From: Hymenobacter sediminis
GTDB lineage: Bacteria; Bacteroidota; Bacteroidia; Cytophagales; Hymenobacteraceae
Length of the DNA stretch: 64,000 nt
Direction: 5' to 3'
NCBI RefSeq assembly: GCF_003231285.1
Contig: NZ_QKNS01000008.1
Location: 124,001-188,000 of the forward strand
The notes beneath the pieces were generated by a model. It saw only the letters and a list, made by a program, of their open reading frames with translations, searched no databases and was not told the origin of the DNA. A program made the position numbers and the translations under genes. Below are positions 41,496-48,535 of this stretch, piece after piece; position 1 is the stretch's first letter, and the number at the start of each line of letters is the position of its first letter.

Positions 41496-42313
41496 ACGCC
41501 TTTCTCACCGAAGCGCGGCCCACTGAACTACTGGTGCTCCTGGCTACCGCTCCCCCACCGCTGCGCCAGCTCTTACGCATCACTTTCTTGGATCTACTGC
41601 GCCAGCAGGTGCTCGTGCTGGAAAACCGTCCTATTCAGCCACACCCCCGGAACCCGCAACGGCTGGTCAGCTACGTGCTACCTGGTCCGGCGTGGCGCCA
41701 CTACCAGCCCCGCGCCTACGAAATGCTGTTGCTCCAGCCCTTCCACAACCAGGAATTCAGCCAGCTCCAACTACGCCATTTTGTAAAGTTTGCCTACCAG
41801 CGGGCTCAATATGCAGAACGAGTACTTACCGTAGTCTGCTCAGATGGTCCCCTGTCTTCCCTGTACTACCGCTCTTGGTGGAGGCAACTTCTTAAGATGC
41901 GTCGACTCACACCCGCCGGCGAACACATAAGAGAATTGGTGTATAAGGTCTTAGATAACCATGATATTCACCTAAACCGCCTTGCCCAACGAGACAGCAG
42001 GGCCGCAACTGCCTTAGCGGCCGAATTAGGCGGATTACTGTTTCTGCTGCCCACGTTCCGCTCACCGCTAGGCCACCAGCTGGATCAGGAATTATACCGG
42101 GCCCAGCGGGAACAAGACGGCTCCGGCACCTTTACTGGTGGCGAGGGAGGTAGCATTGATTCCTGGGACACCTGCGGCCACCACTTCGATAGCCATGCCG
42201 ACGCGGCCGGCTACGGCTGCGGGGGCCACCACGGGGACTCGGGCTGTGGCGGCGACAGCGGCTGCGGAGGCGACTCAGGCTGCTCGGGCTGCGGAGGGTG
42301 TGGCGGCGATTAA
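41480..42313 (+). CDS. Unknown protein with Cys/Gly/Asp-rich C-terminal tail
   Basis: A 277-residue protein. Residues of about 10-200 are helical and hydrophobic in patches (TELLVLLATAPPPLRQLLRI, RHFVKFAYQRAQYAERVLTV, AAELGGLLFLLPTF), loosely like the middle part of TIGR04222 membrane proteins but without clear membrane spans. The last 50 residues are extraordinary: a His-rich segment (DTCGHHFDSHAD, GHHGDSG) followed by GCGGDSGCGGDS and GCSGCGGCGGD, with seven Cys in all. Cys/Gly tails of this kind occur in TIGR04222 proteins. Metal binding is plausible, but processing as a peptide precursor cannot be excluded. It overlaps the upstream WHLHL gene. Confidence 0.7.
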   Translation: MAHSLNAFLTEARPTELLVLLATAPPPLRQLLRITFLDLLRQQVLVLENRPIQPHPRNPQRLVSYVLPGPAWRHYQPRAYEMLLLQPFHNQEFSQLQLRHFVKFAYQRAQYAERVLTVVCSDGPLSSLYYRSWWRQLLKMRRLTPAGEHIRELVYKVLDNHDIHLNRLAQRDSRAATALAAELGGLLFLLPTFRSPLGHQLDQELYRAQREQDGSGTFTGGEGGSIDSWDTCGHHFDSHADAAGYGCGGHHGDSGCGGDSGCGGDSGCSGCGGCGGD

Positions 42314-42450
42314 GATTTCCTGCCGACGCGCTGTAGTTAGCACTAGTCATGAGCTTGCACGATGAGTCTTGAAAAGCCCGCTCAGGCTAGGTGGCTTTTG
42401 CCTGCTTGCTTTCTGGCCTCCTGGTTTCAGCACTAATACAGATACGCAAA

Positions 42451-42479
42451 AACCACCGCATCCAAAGGTTGCGGTGGTT
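42451..42479. terminator. Bidirectional terminator between the Cys/Gly-tail gene and carbonic anhydrase
   Basis: Perfect arms AACCACCGCA (42451-42460) and TGCGGTGGTT (42470-42479) around a 9-base loop. On the minus strand the stem is followed by TTTGCG (the whole T-run is TTTTT counting the stem end), a good end for the carbonic anhydrase transcript. The gene to its left ends at 42313 on the plus strand. Confidence 0.8.
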
Positions 42480-42542
42480 CTACACATCGAAAGCGCACTC
42501 CCCTCAGACTACGCCCGATGATTCAGTTGATGTTTGTATGAC

Positions 42543-43316
42543 TTAGCTGGGCTGGTTTTGTAGCTCCTGCCCTTCTTTCTTATTACCCTTGCCATTCGAG
42601 TTTGGGGCATCCGTGCGGTTTGGCTTGTCGTCGGTGAGGGTGGGCTGGTCGGTTTCTTTCTCCAGCACCTCGGCAGCGTGGTTAATTGCCTCCCGGCCAT
42701 AGATGTGCTCCAACTCCACAATCAGGTCTTCCTCTACCTTCAAATCTTTGAGCAAGCCTTCTTTAATATCATATACCAGTCCGTGCAGGCGCGGTGGCTT
42801 GGAGCCCTTACGAGCGTTCTGAATGATATTGGTTTTGGCTAGGTTGCGCACCTGCTCAATGACGTTTAACTCCACGAGGCGACGCAGGCGCGCTTCTTCA
42901 TCAGCAATTCGCAGAAACTCCGTTTCGTGCACCCGAATTACGTCGCGGATGTTGGTCAGCCAGCCGTCAATCAGCCCGTACTGTTTGTTGCTTGCTGCGG
43001 CAGCTACCCCGCCACAACCGTAGTGGCCAACGACCATGATATCTTCAACACCCAACACTTCCACGGCGTACTGCAGCACCGACAGCAGGTTATAGTCAGT
43101 GTGAATTACCAGGTTGGCAATATTGCGGTGCACAAACATTTCGCCGGGGCCGGTGCCAGTAATAGCCGAAGCTGGTACGCGCGAATCGGAGCAGCCGATG
43201 AACAGGTACTTGGGCTGCTGGCCGTTGGCCAGGCGGTTAAAGAAGTCTGGATCCTTGGCTCGCTTTTCGTCGACCCACTTGCGGTTATTTTCCAGGATTG
43301 GCTCGATGCCTTTCAT
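42543..43316 (-). CDS. Beta-class carbonic anhydrase
   Basis: A 257-residue beta-carbonic anhydrase that interconverts CO2 and bicarbonate. Zinc ligands are Cys42, Asp44 (with Arg46) in IGCSDSRVP, and His98 and Cys101 in VVGHYGCGG. HRNIANLV and DIIQNARK-like helices complete the fold. Residues of about 215-257 form a hydrophilic tail rich in Asp, Asn, Lys and Gln beyond the usual end, probably disordered. No signal peptide, so it is cytosolic. It lies 96 bp downstream of the SulP transporter on the same strand; a small hairpin (CGGACC/GGTCCG, 43368-43384) lies between. Confidence 0.95.
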   Translation of the reverse strand: MKGIEPILENNRKWVDEKRAKDPDFFNRLANGQQPKYLFIGCSDSRVPASAITGTGPGEMFVHRNIANLVIHTDYNLLSVLQYAVEVLGVEDIMVVGHYGCGGVAAAASNKQYGLIDGWLTNIRDVIRVHETEFLRIADEEARLRRLVELNVIEQVRNLAKTNIIQNARKGSKPPRLHGLVYDIKEGLLKDLKVEEDLIVELEHIYGREAINHAAEVLEKETDQPTLTDDKPNRTDAPNSNGKGNKKEGQELQNQPS

Positions 43317-43412
43317 ATACTAGGGTGTTTTTGGGAGGGATGAAGATAGGTAGATGACGTTCACTGCCGGACCAAACAGGTCCGAACGATGACTTACGTA
43401 ACTACCGGCCAT

Positions 43413-45020
43413 TTAATGGCCTAATACGTGCACTTGCTGAATACCGTGCAGCTCCAGGGTAATATTGCGCTCCGGAGCTGAAAGACGGAAGTTCTCAATG
43501 GCCTCCAGCACATCGTAATCGATGTAGGAAGACTCAGAACCATCAACCAGTACATGGCTACCGTGCGGAAGCTCATCGAGCACCTTTACAATGCTGGCCT
43601 TATTCAGGAATGATACCTGTTCGGAAAGCTTGAGGTGAATAGGACCTTCAGGCTTGGCTGTAGGACGCGTGATAAAGTATGCCGATTCGTAGTTAGCCTT
43701 CAGGATGTAGAACACGCCCACAACCAAACCAACGGTTACCCCCTTCAGCAAATCAGTAAACAGGATGGCAATGATGGTGATAATGAAGGGCAGAAACTGC
43801 TGCCACCCCAGGTTCCACTGGGTACGGTACAGGGCCGGCTTGGTAAGCTTGTAGCCTACTACCAGCAGCACAGCCGCCAAGGCCGAAAGCGGAATCTGGT
43901 TGAGAATAGGGCCCAGAAACAGCAGGCTAACCAACAGCAACAGCCCATGGAAAAACGCTGACATCCGGGTTTGGCCGCCGGCATTGATGTTGGCCGAGCT
44001 ACGCACGATTACTGCCGTCATGGGCAGGCCACCAAGCAGGCCACTCAGCATGTTGCCCGCGCCCTGGGCTAGCAGCTCGCGGTTGGTAGGGGTTACGCGC
44101 TTATGGGGGTCGAGCTTGTCAACAGCTTCCACGCTCAGCAGCGTTTCCAAAGAAGCCACAATAGCAATGGTAAACGCCACAGTATAGGTAGCGGGGCGGC
44201 TGAAGGCCGACCAGTCGGGCGCGGTGAATACATTGGTAAAATCCTGCCAGCTGTTGATAGAAGGCAGATTTACCAAGTGTTCCTGCCGGATCTGCAGAAC
44301 CGGTGCCCCAATGTTGAATAGATTGTTGAGCACAATTGACAGCACCACCACAATAAGTGCTCCTGGCACTAGGCGCAGCCCTCCAAGGCGCTTGCTCAGC
44401 ACATTGTCCCAGAGCAACAATATCCCTAATGAGAGAAAGCCTACCAAGGACGAACCTAGGCTCAGGCCTTTAATAGCCAAGCCAATTGCCGAAAACGTAT
44501 TCTGACCGTCTATCTGCAGGAAGTTGGTATCCTCGAAGTAGTCGGCATCGGCCCCCAGGAAGTGAGGAATTTGCTTCAGAATCAGGATCAAACCAATGGC
44601 GGCCAGCATTCCCCGAATAACGGAGGTAGGAAAGTAGAGCCCAATAATACCTGCCTTGGCTAAGCCTAGCCCCAACTGAATGGCGCCGGCAATAACAGTA
44701 GCCGCCAACACAGCCTCGAAGGTGCCCAATGTGCTGATGGCCGAAATGATAATGGCCGTCAGGCCTGCTGCCGGGCCACTTACGCTAAGCTGGGAGCCGC
44801 TTAGCCATGATACCACTACACCACCTACGATACCAGCAATGATACCGGCGAGTAGTGGCGCACCAGAGGCCAAGGAAATGCCCAGGCACAGAGGTAGGGC
44901 CACCAGAAATACTACTAGGCCAGAGGGCAGGTCTTTGCCGAGGGACTGAAAGGGCGAGGAAGGCGCACTGCTTGCGCGCTTAATCACAGGCCCTTTGGGT
45001 GCCGGAGTGGTCTTTATCAT
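43413..45020 (-). CDS. SulP-family anion transporter, probably for bicarbonate
   Basis: A 535-residue SulP protein with about 12 to 14 membrane segments. It begins FQSLGKDLPSGLVVFLVALP and contains GSQLSVSGPAAGLTAIIISA, the substrate-site region, and GLLGGLPMTAVIVRSSANI. Residues of about 430-535 form a C-terminal STAS domain ending ELHGIQQVHVLGH. SulP members carry sulfate, chloride, oxalate, C4-dicarboxylate or bicarbonate. The adjoining carbonic anhydrase makes a sodium-dependent bicarbonate carrier of BicA type the best inference. Regulation by the two-component system upstream is suggested by the phased repeats at 45100-45150. Confidence 0.9.
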   Translation of the reverse strand: MIKTTPAPKGPVIKRASSAPSSPFQSLGKDLPSGLVVFLVALPLCLGISLASGAPLLAGIIAGIVGGVVVSWLSGSQLSVSGPAAGLTAIIISAISTLGTFEAVLAATVIAGAIQLGLGLAKAGIIGLYFPTSVIRGMLAAIGLILILKQIPHFLGADADYFEDTNFLQIDGQNTFSAIGLAIKGLSLGSSLVGFLSLGILLLWDNVLSKRLGGLRLVPGALIVVVLSIVLNNLFNIGAPVLQIRQEHLVNLPSINSWQDFTNVFTAPDWSAFSRPATYTVAFTIAIVASLETLLSVEAVDKLDPHKRVTPTNRELLAQGAGNMLSGLLGGLPMTAVIVRSSANINAGGQTRMSAFFHGLLLLVSLLFLGPILNQIPLSALAAVLLVVGYKLTKPALYRTQWNLGWQQFLPFIITIIAILFTDLLKGVTVGLVVGVFYILKANYESAYFITRPTAKPEGPIHLKLSEQVSFLNKASIVKVLDELPHGSHVLVDGSESSYIDYDVLEAIENFRLSAPERNITLELHGIQQVHVLGH

Positions 45021-45080
45021 ACGGGAGGGGAGTTGAGTAGACGGAACACATCCGGGAAATAGGTTTCCCTAGAACATCTG

Positions 45081-45088
45081 CAAGTCTA
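45081..45088 (-). promoter_or_regulatory. Putative -7 element of the SulP-carbonic anhydrase operon
   Basis: The minus strand reads TAGACTTG, one mismatch from TAnnTTTG. No good -33 element precedes it at 19-21 bases; instead the array of TTAAAAG-like repeats begins 12 bases upstream. That arrangement fits an activator-dependent promoter. The start codon of SulP is about 60 bases downstream. Confidence 0.45.
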
Positions 45089-45099
45089 CATCCCACTCG

Positions 45100-45150
45100 T
45101 TAAGACCTAATTAAAAGCAAGTTAAAAGCAGATTAAAACAGATTTACTTT
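45100..45150. promoter_or_regulatory. Array of direct repeats with exact 11-bp period (response-regulator site candidate)
   Basis: On the plus strand TTAAGAC (45100), TTAAAAG (45111), TTAAAAG (45122), TTAAAAC (45133) and a degenerate TTACTTT (45144) start exactly 11 bases apart. Seven-base repeats with 4-base spacers are how OmpR/PhoB-family regulators bind DNA, two per helical turn pair. On the minus strand the units read CTTTTAA or GTCTTAA, close to the CTTAA core of PmrA/QseB-type sites. The nearest regulator of this family is encoded 1.6 kb away. Confidence 0.7.
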
Positions 45151-45200
45151 CTTTAACCACCTTTCGGTAAGATGCTTAAGCTTATTTGCACGCGGCAATT

Positions 45201-46607
45201 TTATGCTGCAGCCGCCGGCATATCCAGCGTAACCGAGGTGCCTTGGCCCAACTGACTTTCTACCCGCACTTCGCCGCCGTGCAGCTCCATGATCTTGGCA
45301 GTAAGAGGCAGGCCAATGCCATGGCCGGGAACATTGCGCACGGCCTCGGCCCGGAAGAAGGGAACAAACACCTGCTGGCGGTCAGCTTCCGTCATGCCTA
45401 CCCCCTGGTCGTGCACAACGAGTATTACACGGTTGCGCGAGGCTGTAAGGGTAGCCACCACCGGCTCGGGGCGCCCTGCCGAAAACTTGCAGGCGTTTTC
45501 CATAATATTTAGAAATGCAGACAGCAGTAGGGCTTCGTTGCCCCGCACCACGTAGGGCACTTGGCGGCGGTTATCGGCCGCTTCGCTGAAATCCAGGTCG
45601 ATGCGGCAGGTAGGGTGGCGGCGGTGCACTTCCTCGTGGGCCTGCAGCAGCAGCTCATCCACCCGCACCAAGGATAGGGGTACTTGGGAGGGGTCGTCGG
45701 AGGCGCGGGCAATCTGGAGCAGGCCGTTGGTGAGGTCTTTCAGCAGACGGGCCGCATCGAGGGTGCCTTGCAGTACGCGGCGGTATTCCTGGGTAGTACG
45801 CTCCTGCTGTAGCAAGGCCACCTCCAGTTGCCCGATGATGGCTGCCAAAGGTGTCCGGAGCTCGTGGGAGGCGTCGCGGACGAAGGTGCGCTGACCGGCA
45901 AAGGCCGTTTCGAGGCGGTTGAGCAGGCTGTTGAAGCGTTGGGCCAGCAACGATACTTCATCCTGTCCATCGGCCTGGGAGAGGCGACGGTGCAAATCGG
46001 AGGCCGTGATGCTGTCTACTTCCTGAATAATGCGCTGCATAGGCTTGAGGGCCTGACCCGCGAAGAAGAACCCCCCAATGCCCACTATCACAAAGGATGA
46101 CATTAGCCCAGTGACCAGCACCGTCAGCAAGTCGTTCATTTTCTGCCGGCTGTCCGCATCTACGGAGGACGCAATTACCACAAAGTCGCCACGCTGAGCG
46201 TCGCGGTAGAGCAGGCCCACGGTCTGGCGGTAGTCACTTTCTAGCTCCACCTCCTGCCCCTCCCGGCGCACAGTAGCCAACAGCTCCTGCGGAATGGGGC
46301 CGGGCCCGTTGCGGCCTTCCTTGAACACAACATGGTTCTGGGCGTCGAATACGCGCACCTCTTCTTCGGGTAGGGTGCGGTAGAACTGCCGCAGGTAGCG
46401 CCGATACGACGCCCGGCTGACTTCATCCGCCCGGTTGGTACCATCGAGGTAAACGTGAGCCACGATGCGCGCCCGGTCAAACAGACTTTCGCTGAAGAAG
46501 TCGCGCCGCGAGAAATACGTAAAGTAGTAAATCGCCAGCGAGAACATCAGCAAGGTAACCGCCAGAATAAGGGCAAACTGCAGCGTCAGGCGGGTACGGA
46601 TGGTCAT
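45201..46607 (-). CDS. Sensor histidine kinase of a QseC/CusS-like type
   Basis: A 468-residue membrane kinase. Helix 1 is LTLQFALILAVTLLMFSLAI; a periplasmic sensor of about 130 residues follows; helix 2 is LTVLVTGLMSSFVIVGIGGF. Then come a HAMP domain, a HisKA domain with phosphorylated His248 in RDASHELRTPLAAIIG, and an ATPase domain with NIMENACKFS (N box), HDQGVGM (G1) and GHGIGL (G2). The order and lengths fit kinases that pair with OmpR-type regulators. It lies 118 bp downstream of the response regulator gene on the same strand. The signal is unknown. Confidence 0.94.
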   Translation of the reverse strand: MTIRTRLTLQFALILAVTLLMFSLAIYYFTYFSRRDFFSESLFDRARIVAHVYLDGTNRADEVSRASYRRYLRQFYRTLPEEEVRVFDAQNHVVFKEGRNGPGPIPQELLATVRREGQEVELESDYRQTVGLLYRDAQRGDFVVIASSVDADSRQKMNDLLTVLVTGLMSSFVIVGIGGFFFAGQALKPMQRIIQEVDSITASDLHRRLSQADGQDEVSLLAQRFNSLLNRLETAFAGQRTFVRDASHELRTPLAAIIGQLEVALLQQERTTQEYRRVLQGTLDAARLLKDLTNGLLQIARASDDPSQVPLSLVRVDELLLQAHEEVHRRHPTCRIDLDFSEAADNRRQVPYVVRGNEALLLSAFLNIMENACKFSAGRPEPVVATLTASRNRVILVVHDQGVGMTEADRQQVFVPFFRAEAVRNVPGHGIGLPLTAKIMELHGGEVRVESQLGQGTSVTLDMPAAAA

Positions 46608-46725
46608 TTCGAGGAGTTATGAGTGGGAGCTACCGAAACAGGGATATAGCAGGCAGGAAGCAGGGTTGCGGGGTTCAATGGGGGTAGGCGCGCGAAGCAG
46701 AAAAGAGCTCTTAAGAACCCTGTTC

Positions 46726-47403
46726 CTATTCTTCTTTCATCACGTAGCCCATGCCCACCAGGGTATGGATAAGCTTGGGAGTGAAATCTTTATCCAGCTT
46801 TTTGCGCAGGAAGTTGATGTACACGTCAATGACGTTAGAGCCGGTATCAAAGGACGTTTCCCAAACCTGCTCCAAAATATCAACCCGCGAGACTACCCGG
46901 TTCTGGTTGCGGAGCAGATACTCCAATAAAGCAAACTCACGGGCGGTAAGCTGAATTACCTGTCCGGCCCGCTGTACTACCTTCCGCACGGGGTCCAGGG
47001 TCAGGTCGGCTAGGCGTAGCACAGCTTCCGCGGCCGGCGACTCGTGGCGGCGGCGAGCCAGAGCCCGGATGCGCGCCAGCAGTTCCTGGAAGGCAAAAGG
47101 CTTCACGAGGTAGTCGTCGGCCCCAGCATCAAGTCCCCGGATTTTGTCATCGGTTTCTCCGAGGGCCGTGAGCATCAGGATGGGCACGCTGGTGTCCTGG
47201 GCGCGTACTTGCCGGCATACCTCCAGCCCGCTCAGACCCGGCAGCAGAGTATCCAGAATGAGCAGGTCGTAGTTGCCACCCTGGGCCAGACGCAGACCCA
47301 GCAAACCATCGGCCGCCAGATCTACAGTGTGGTGTTGCTCGGTAAGGCCCTGGTGCAGAAAGGAGGCAACTTTCGGTTCGTCTTCAACCAACAGAATTTT
47401 CAT
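46726..47403 (-). CDS. OmpR/PhoB-family response regulator
   Basis: A 225-residue two-domain regulator. The receiver domain starts MKILLVEDEPKVASFL and has the phospho-acceptor Asp51 in LLILDTLLPG and Lys in DDYLVKPFAFQEL. The C-terminal winged-helix DNA-binding domain contains QLTAREFALLEYLLRNQNRV and the recognition region NVIDVYINFLRKKLD. It resembles QseB/CusR-like regulators. Partner is the downstream kinase. Candidate targets in the window are the SulP-carbonic anhydrase promoter, which carries an 11-bp-phased repeat array, and possibly the EPS operon starting 280 bp away in the opposite direction. Confidence 0.95.
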   Translation of the reverse strand: MKILLVEDEPKVASFLHQGLTEQHHTVDLAADGLLGLRLAQGGNYDLLILDTLLPGLSGLEVCRQVRAQDTSVPILMLTALGETDDKIRGLDAGADDYLVKPFAFQELLARIRALARRRHESPAAEAVLRLADLTLDPVRKVVQRAGQVIQLTAREFALLEYLLRNQNRVVSRVDILEQVWETSFDTGSNVIDVYINFLRKKLDKDFTPKLIHTLVGMGYVMKEE

Positions 47404-47492
47404 GGGCAGGCTATACGCTGATTCAGGGCAGCAAGGTAGCGCCTCTGCCCCTACCGCAGGTCAACCTCGCTTATTTCCATCTAAAAGCGCAC

Positions 47493-47500
47493 CAAAATTA
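47493..47500 (-). promoter_or_regulatory. Putative -7 element for the response regulator gene
   Basis: The minus strand has TAATTTTG, a perfect TAnnTTTG match, about 90 bases upstream of the response regulator start. The -33 element is unclear; a TTTTTG lies rather close at 14 bases. Confidence 0.45.
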
Positions 47501-47545
47501 CTCCACTATCAATGCAAAAATTTATTAATATAATTTAAATATATC

Positions 47546-47576
47546 TTGACATTACAAATTCAATCCAATACGTTTA
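47546..47576 (+). promoter_or_regulatory. Putative promoter of the exopolysaccharide operon
   Basis: TTG at 47546-47548 is followed after 20 bases by TACGTTTA (47569-47576), one mismatch from TAnnTTTG. It sits in the most AT-rich part of the gap between the divergent response regulator and wza-like genes, about 110 bases before the latter. Confidence 0.5.
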
Positions 47577-47684
47577 TGGAAATATTCAATACCGCGCCTA
47601 TGGATAAAACTCAGCTTTTATCTTCTCTCTCAGAATCTCAATAGTAGGCGTCTGCTCCCGCTCCACCTCTCTCCCGCTGCTGCT

Positions 47685-48479
47685 ATGTTGTCCATGCTCC
47701 GCCGTTTCGGCCGTGTCACCCCCTTCCTGTTTCTGTGGATTTTGTTGGTTATGTCGGGCTGTATATCTCAGAAAACTTTACCCTACCTCCAGGGCACAAA
47801 CTACTCGACTAAGACTCCGGTGCTGGCCGAAAACAACCGGCAACCTTACCGCATTCAGCCGGGCGACGTGCTTAGCATACGGGTGCAGAGCGTGCAGCCC
47901 CAGCTCAACGATATTTTCAACACGTATGACAGCAAGGCCGTTTTCAGCGGCGACCCTGGCAACCTGTACCTCACGGGGTACTCGGTGGATGAATTCGGGA
48001 ACATCAACCTACCCACCGTGGGCCGCCTCAAGATGCAGGGCCTCACGGTAGACGAAGCCCAGGCCTTGACCCAGCAGCAGGTAACCAAGTTTGTGCGCGA
48101 CGCCAACGTGCTGGTCAAGCTGATTTCCTTCAAGATTACCGTGCTCGGCGAAGTCCGCAATCCGGGCCGCTACTTCGTGTACAACGCCCAGTGCACCGTG
48201 CTGGAAGGCCTGGGCCTGGCCGGCGACCTGACCGAGTTTGGTAACCGCCAGAACGTGAAACTGATCCGCCAGACGGCCAAGGGCTCGGAAGTAGTGCTGC
48301 TGAACCTCGCCGACCCGAACCTGCTTCGCTCGCCCTACTTTTTTCTGCTGCCCAATGATGCCCTGTACGTGGAGCCGATGAAAGCTCGCACCGACCGTGG
48401 CAACGCCAACAACCTCGCGCTGGTGTTCGCCGGCATTTCGGCGGTAGTGCTGGTGCTCAATTACCTGAAAGTGCTCTGA
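47685..48479 (+). CDS. Outer-membrane polysaccharide export lipoprotein (Wza/OPX family)
   Basis: A 264-residue lipoprotein with signal LFLWILLVMSGC. The Poly_export domain begins YRIQPGDVLSIRVQSV and continues with GYSVDEFGNINLPTVGRL; an SLBB-type domain has KITVLGEVRNPGRYFVYN. A C-terminal membrane helix (ALVFAGISAVVLVLNYLKVL) is a common feature of Bacteroidota members. It forms the outer-membrane exit for capsular or exopolysaccharide and partners the tyrosine kinase encoded 56 bp downstream. It is the first gene of the EPS operon. Confidence 0.94.
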   Translation: MLSMLRRFGRVTPFLFLWILLVMSGCISQKTLPYLQGTNYSTKTPVLAENNRQPYRIQPGDVLSIRVQSVQPQLNDIFNTYDSKAVFSGDPGNLYLTGYSVDEFGNINLPTVGRLKMQGLTVDEAQALTQQQVTKFVRDANVLVKLISFKITVLGEVRNPGRYFVYNAQCTVLEGLGLAGDLTEFGNRQNVKLIRQTAKGSEVVLLNLADPNLLRSPYFFLLPNDALYVEPMKARTDRGNANNLALVFAGISAVVLVLNYLKVL

Positions 48480-48535
48480 TGCGGGCCACCCTACCCCTGC
48501 ATTCGCTTCTATCCTTCTAACTGCCCTCCTTGTTT

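Noticed and set aside
42150..42310. CRISPR or DNA tandem repeat in the Gly/Cys tail region
   Set aside because: The repetition is in the coding of GCGGDS-type residues, in frame and with varied codons; there are no spacers.
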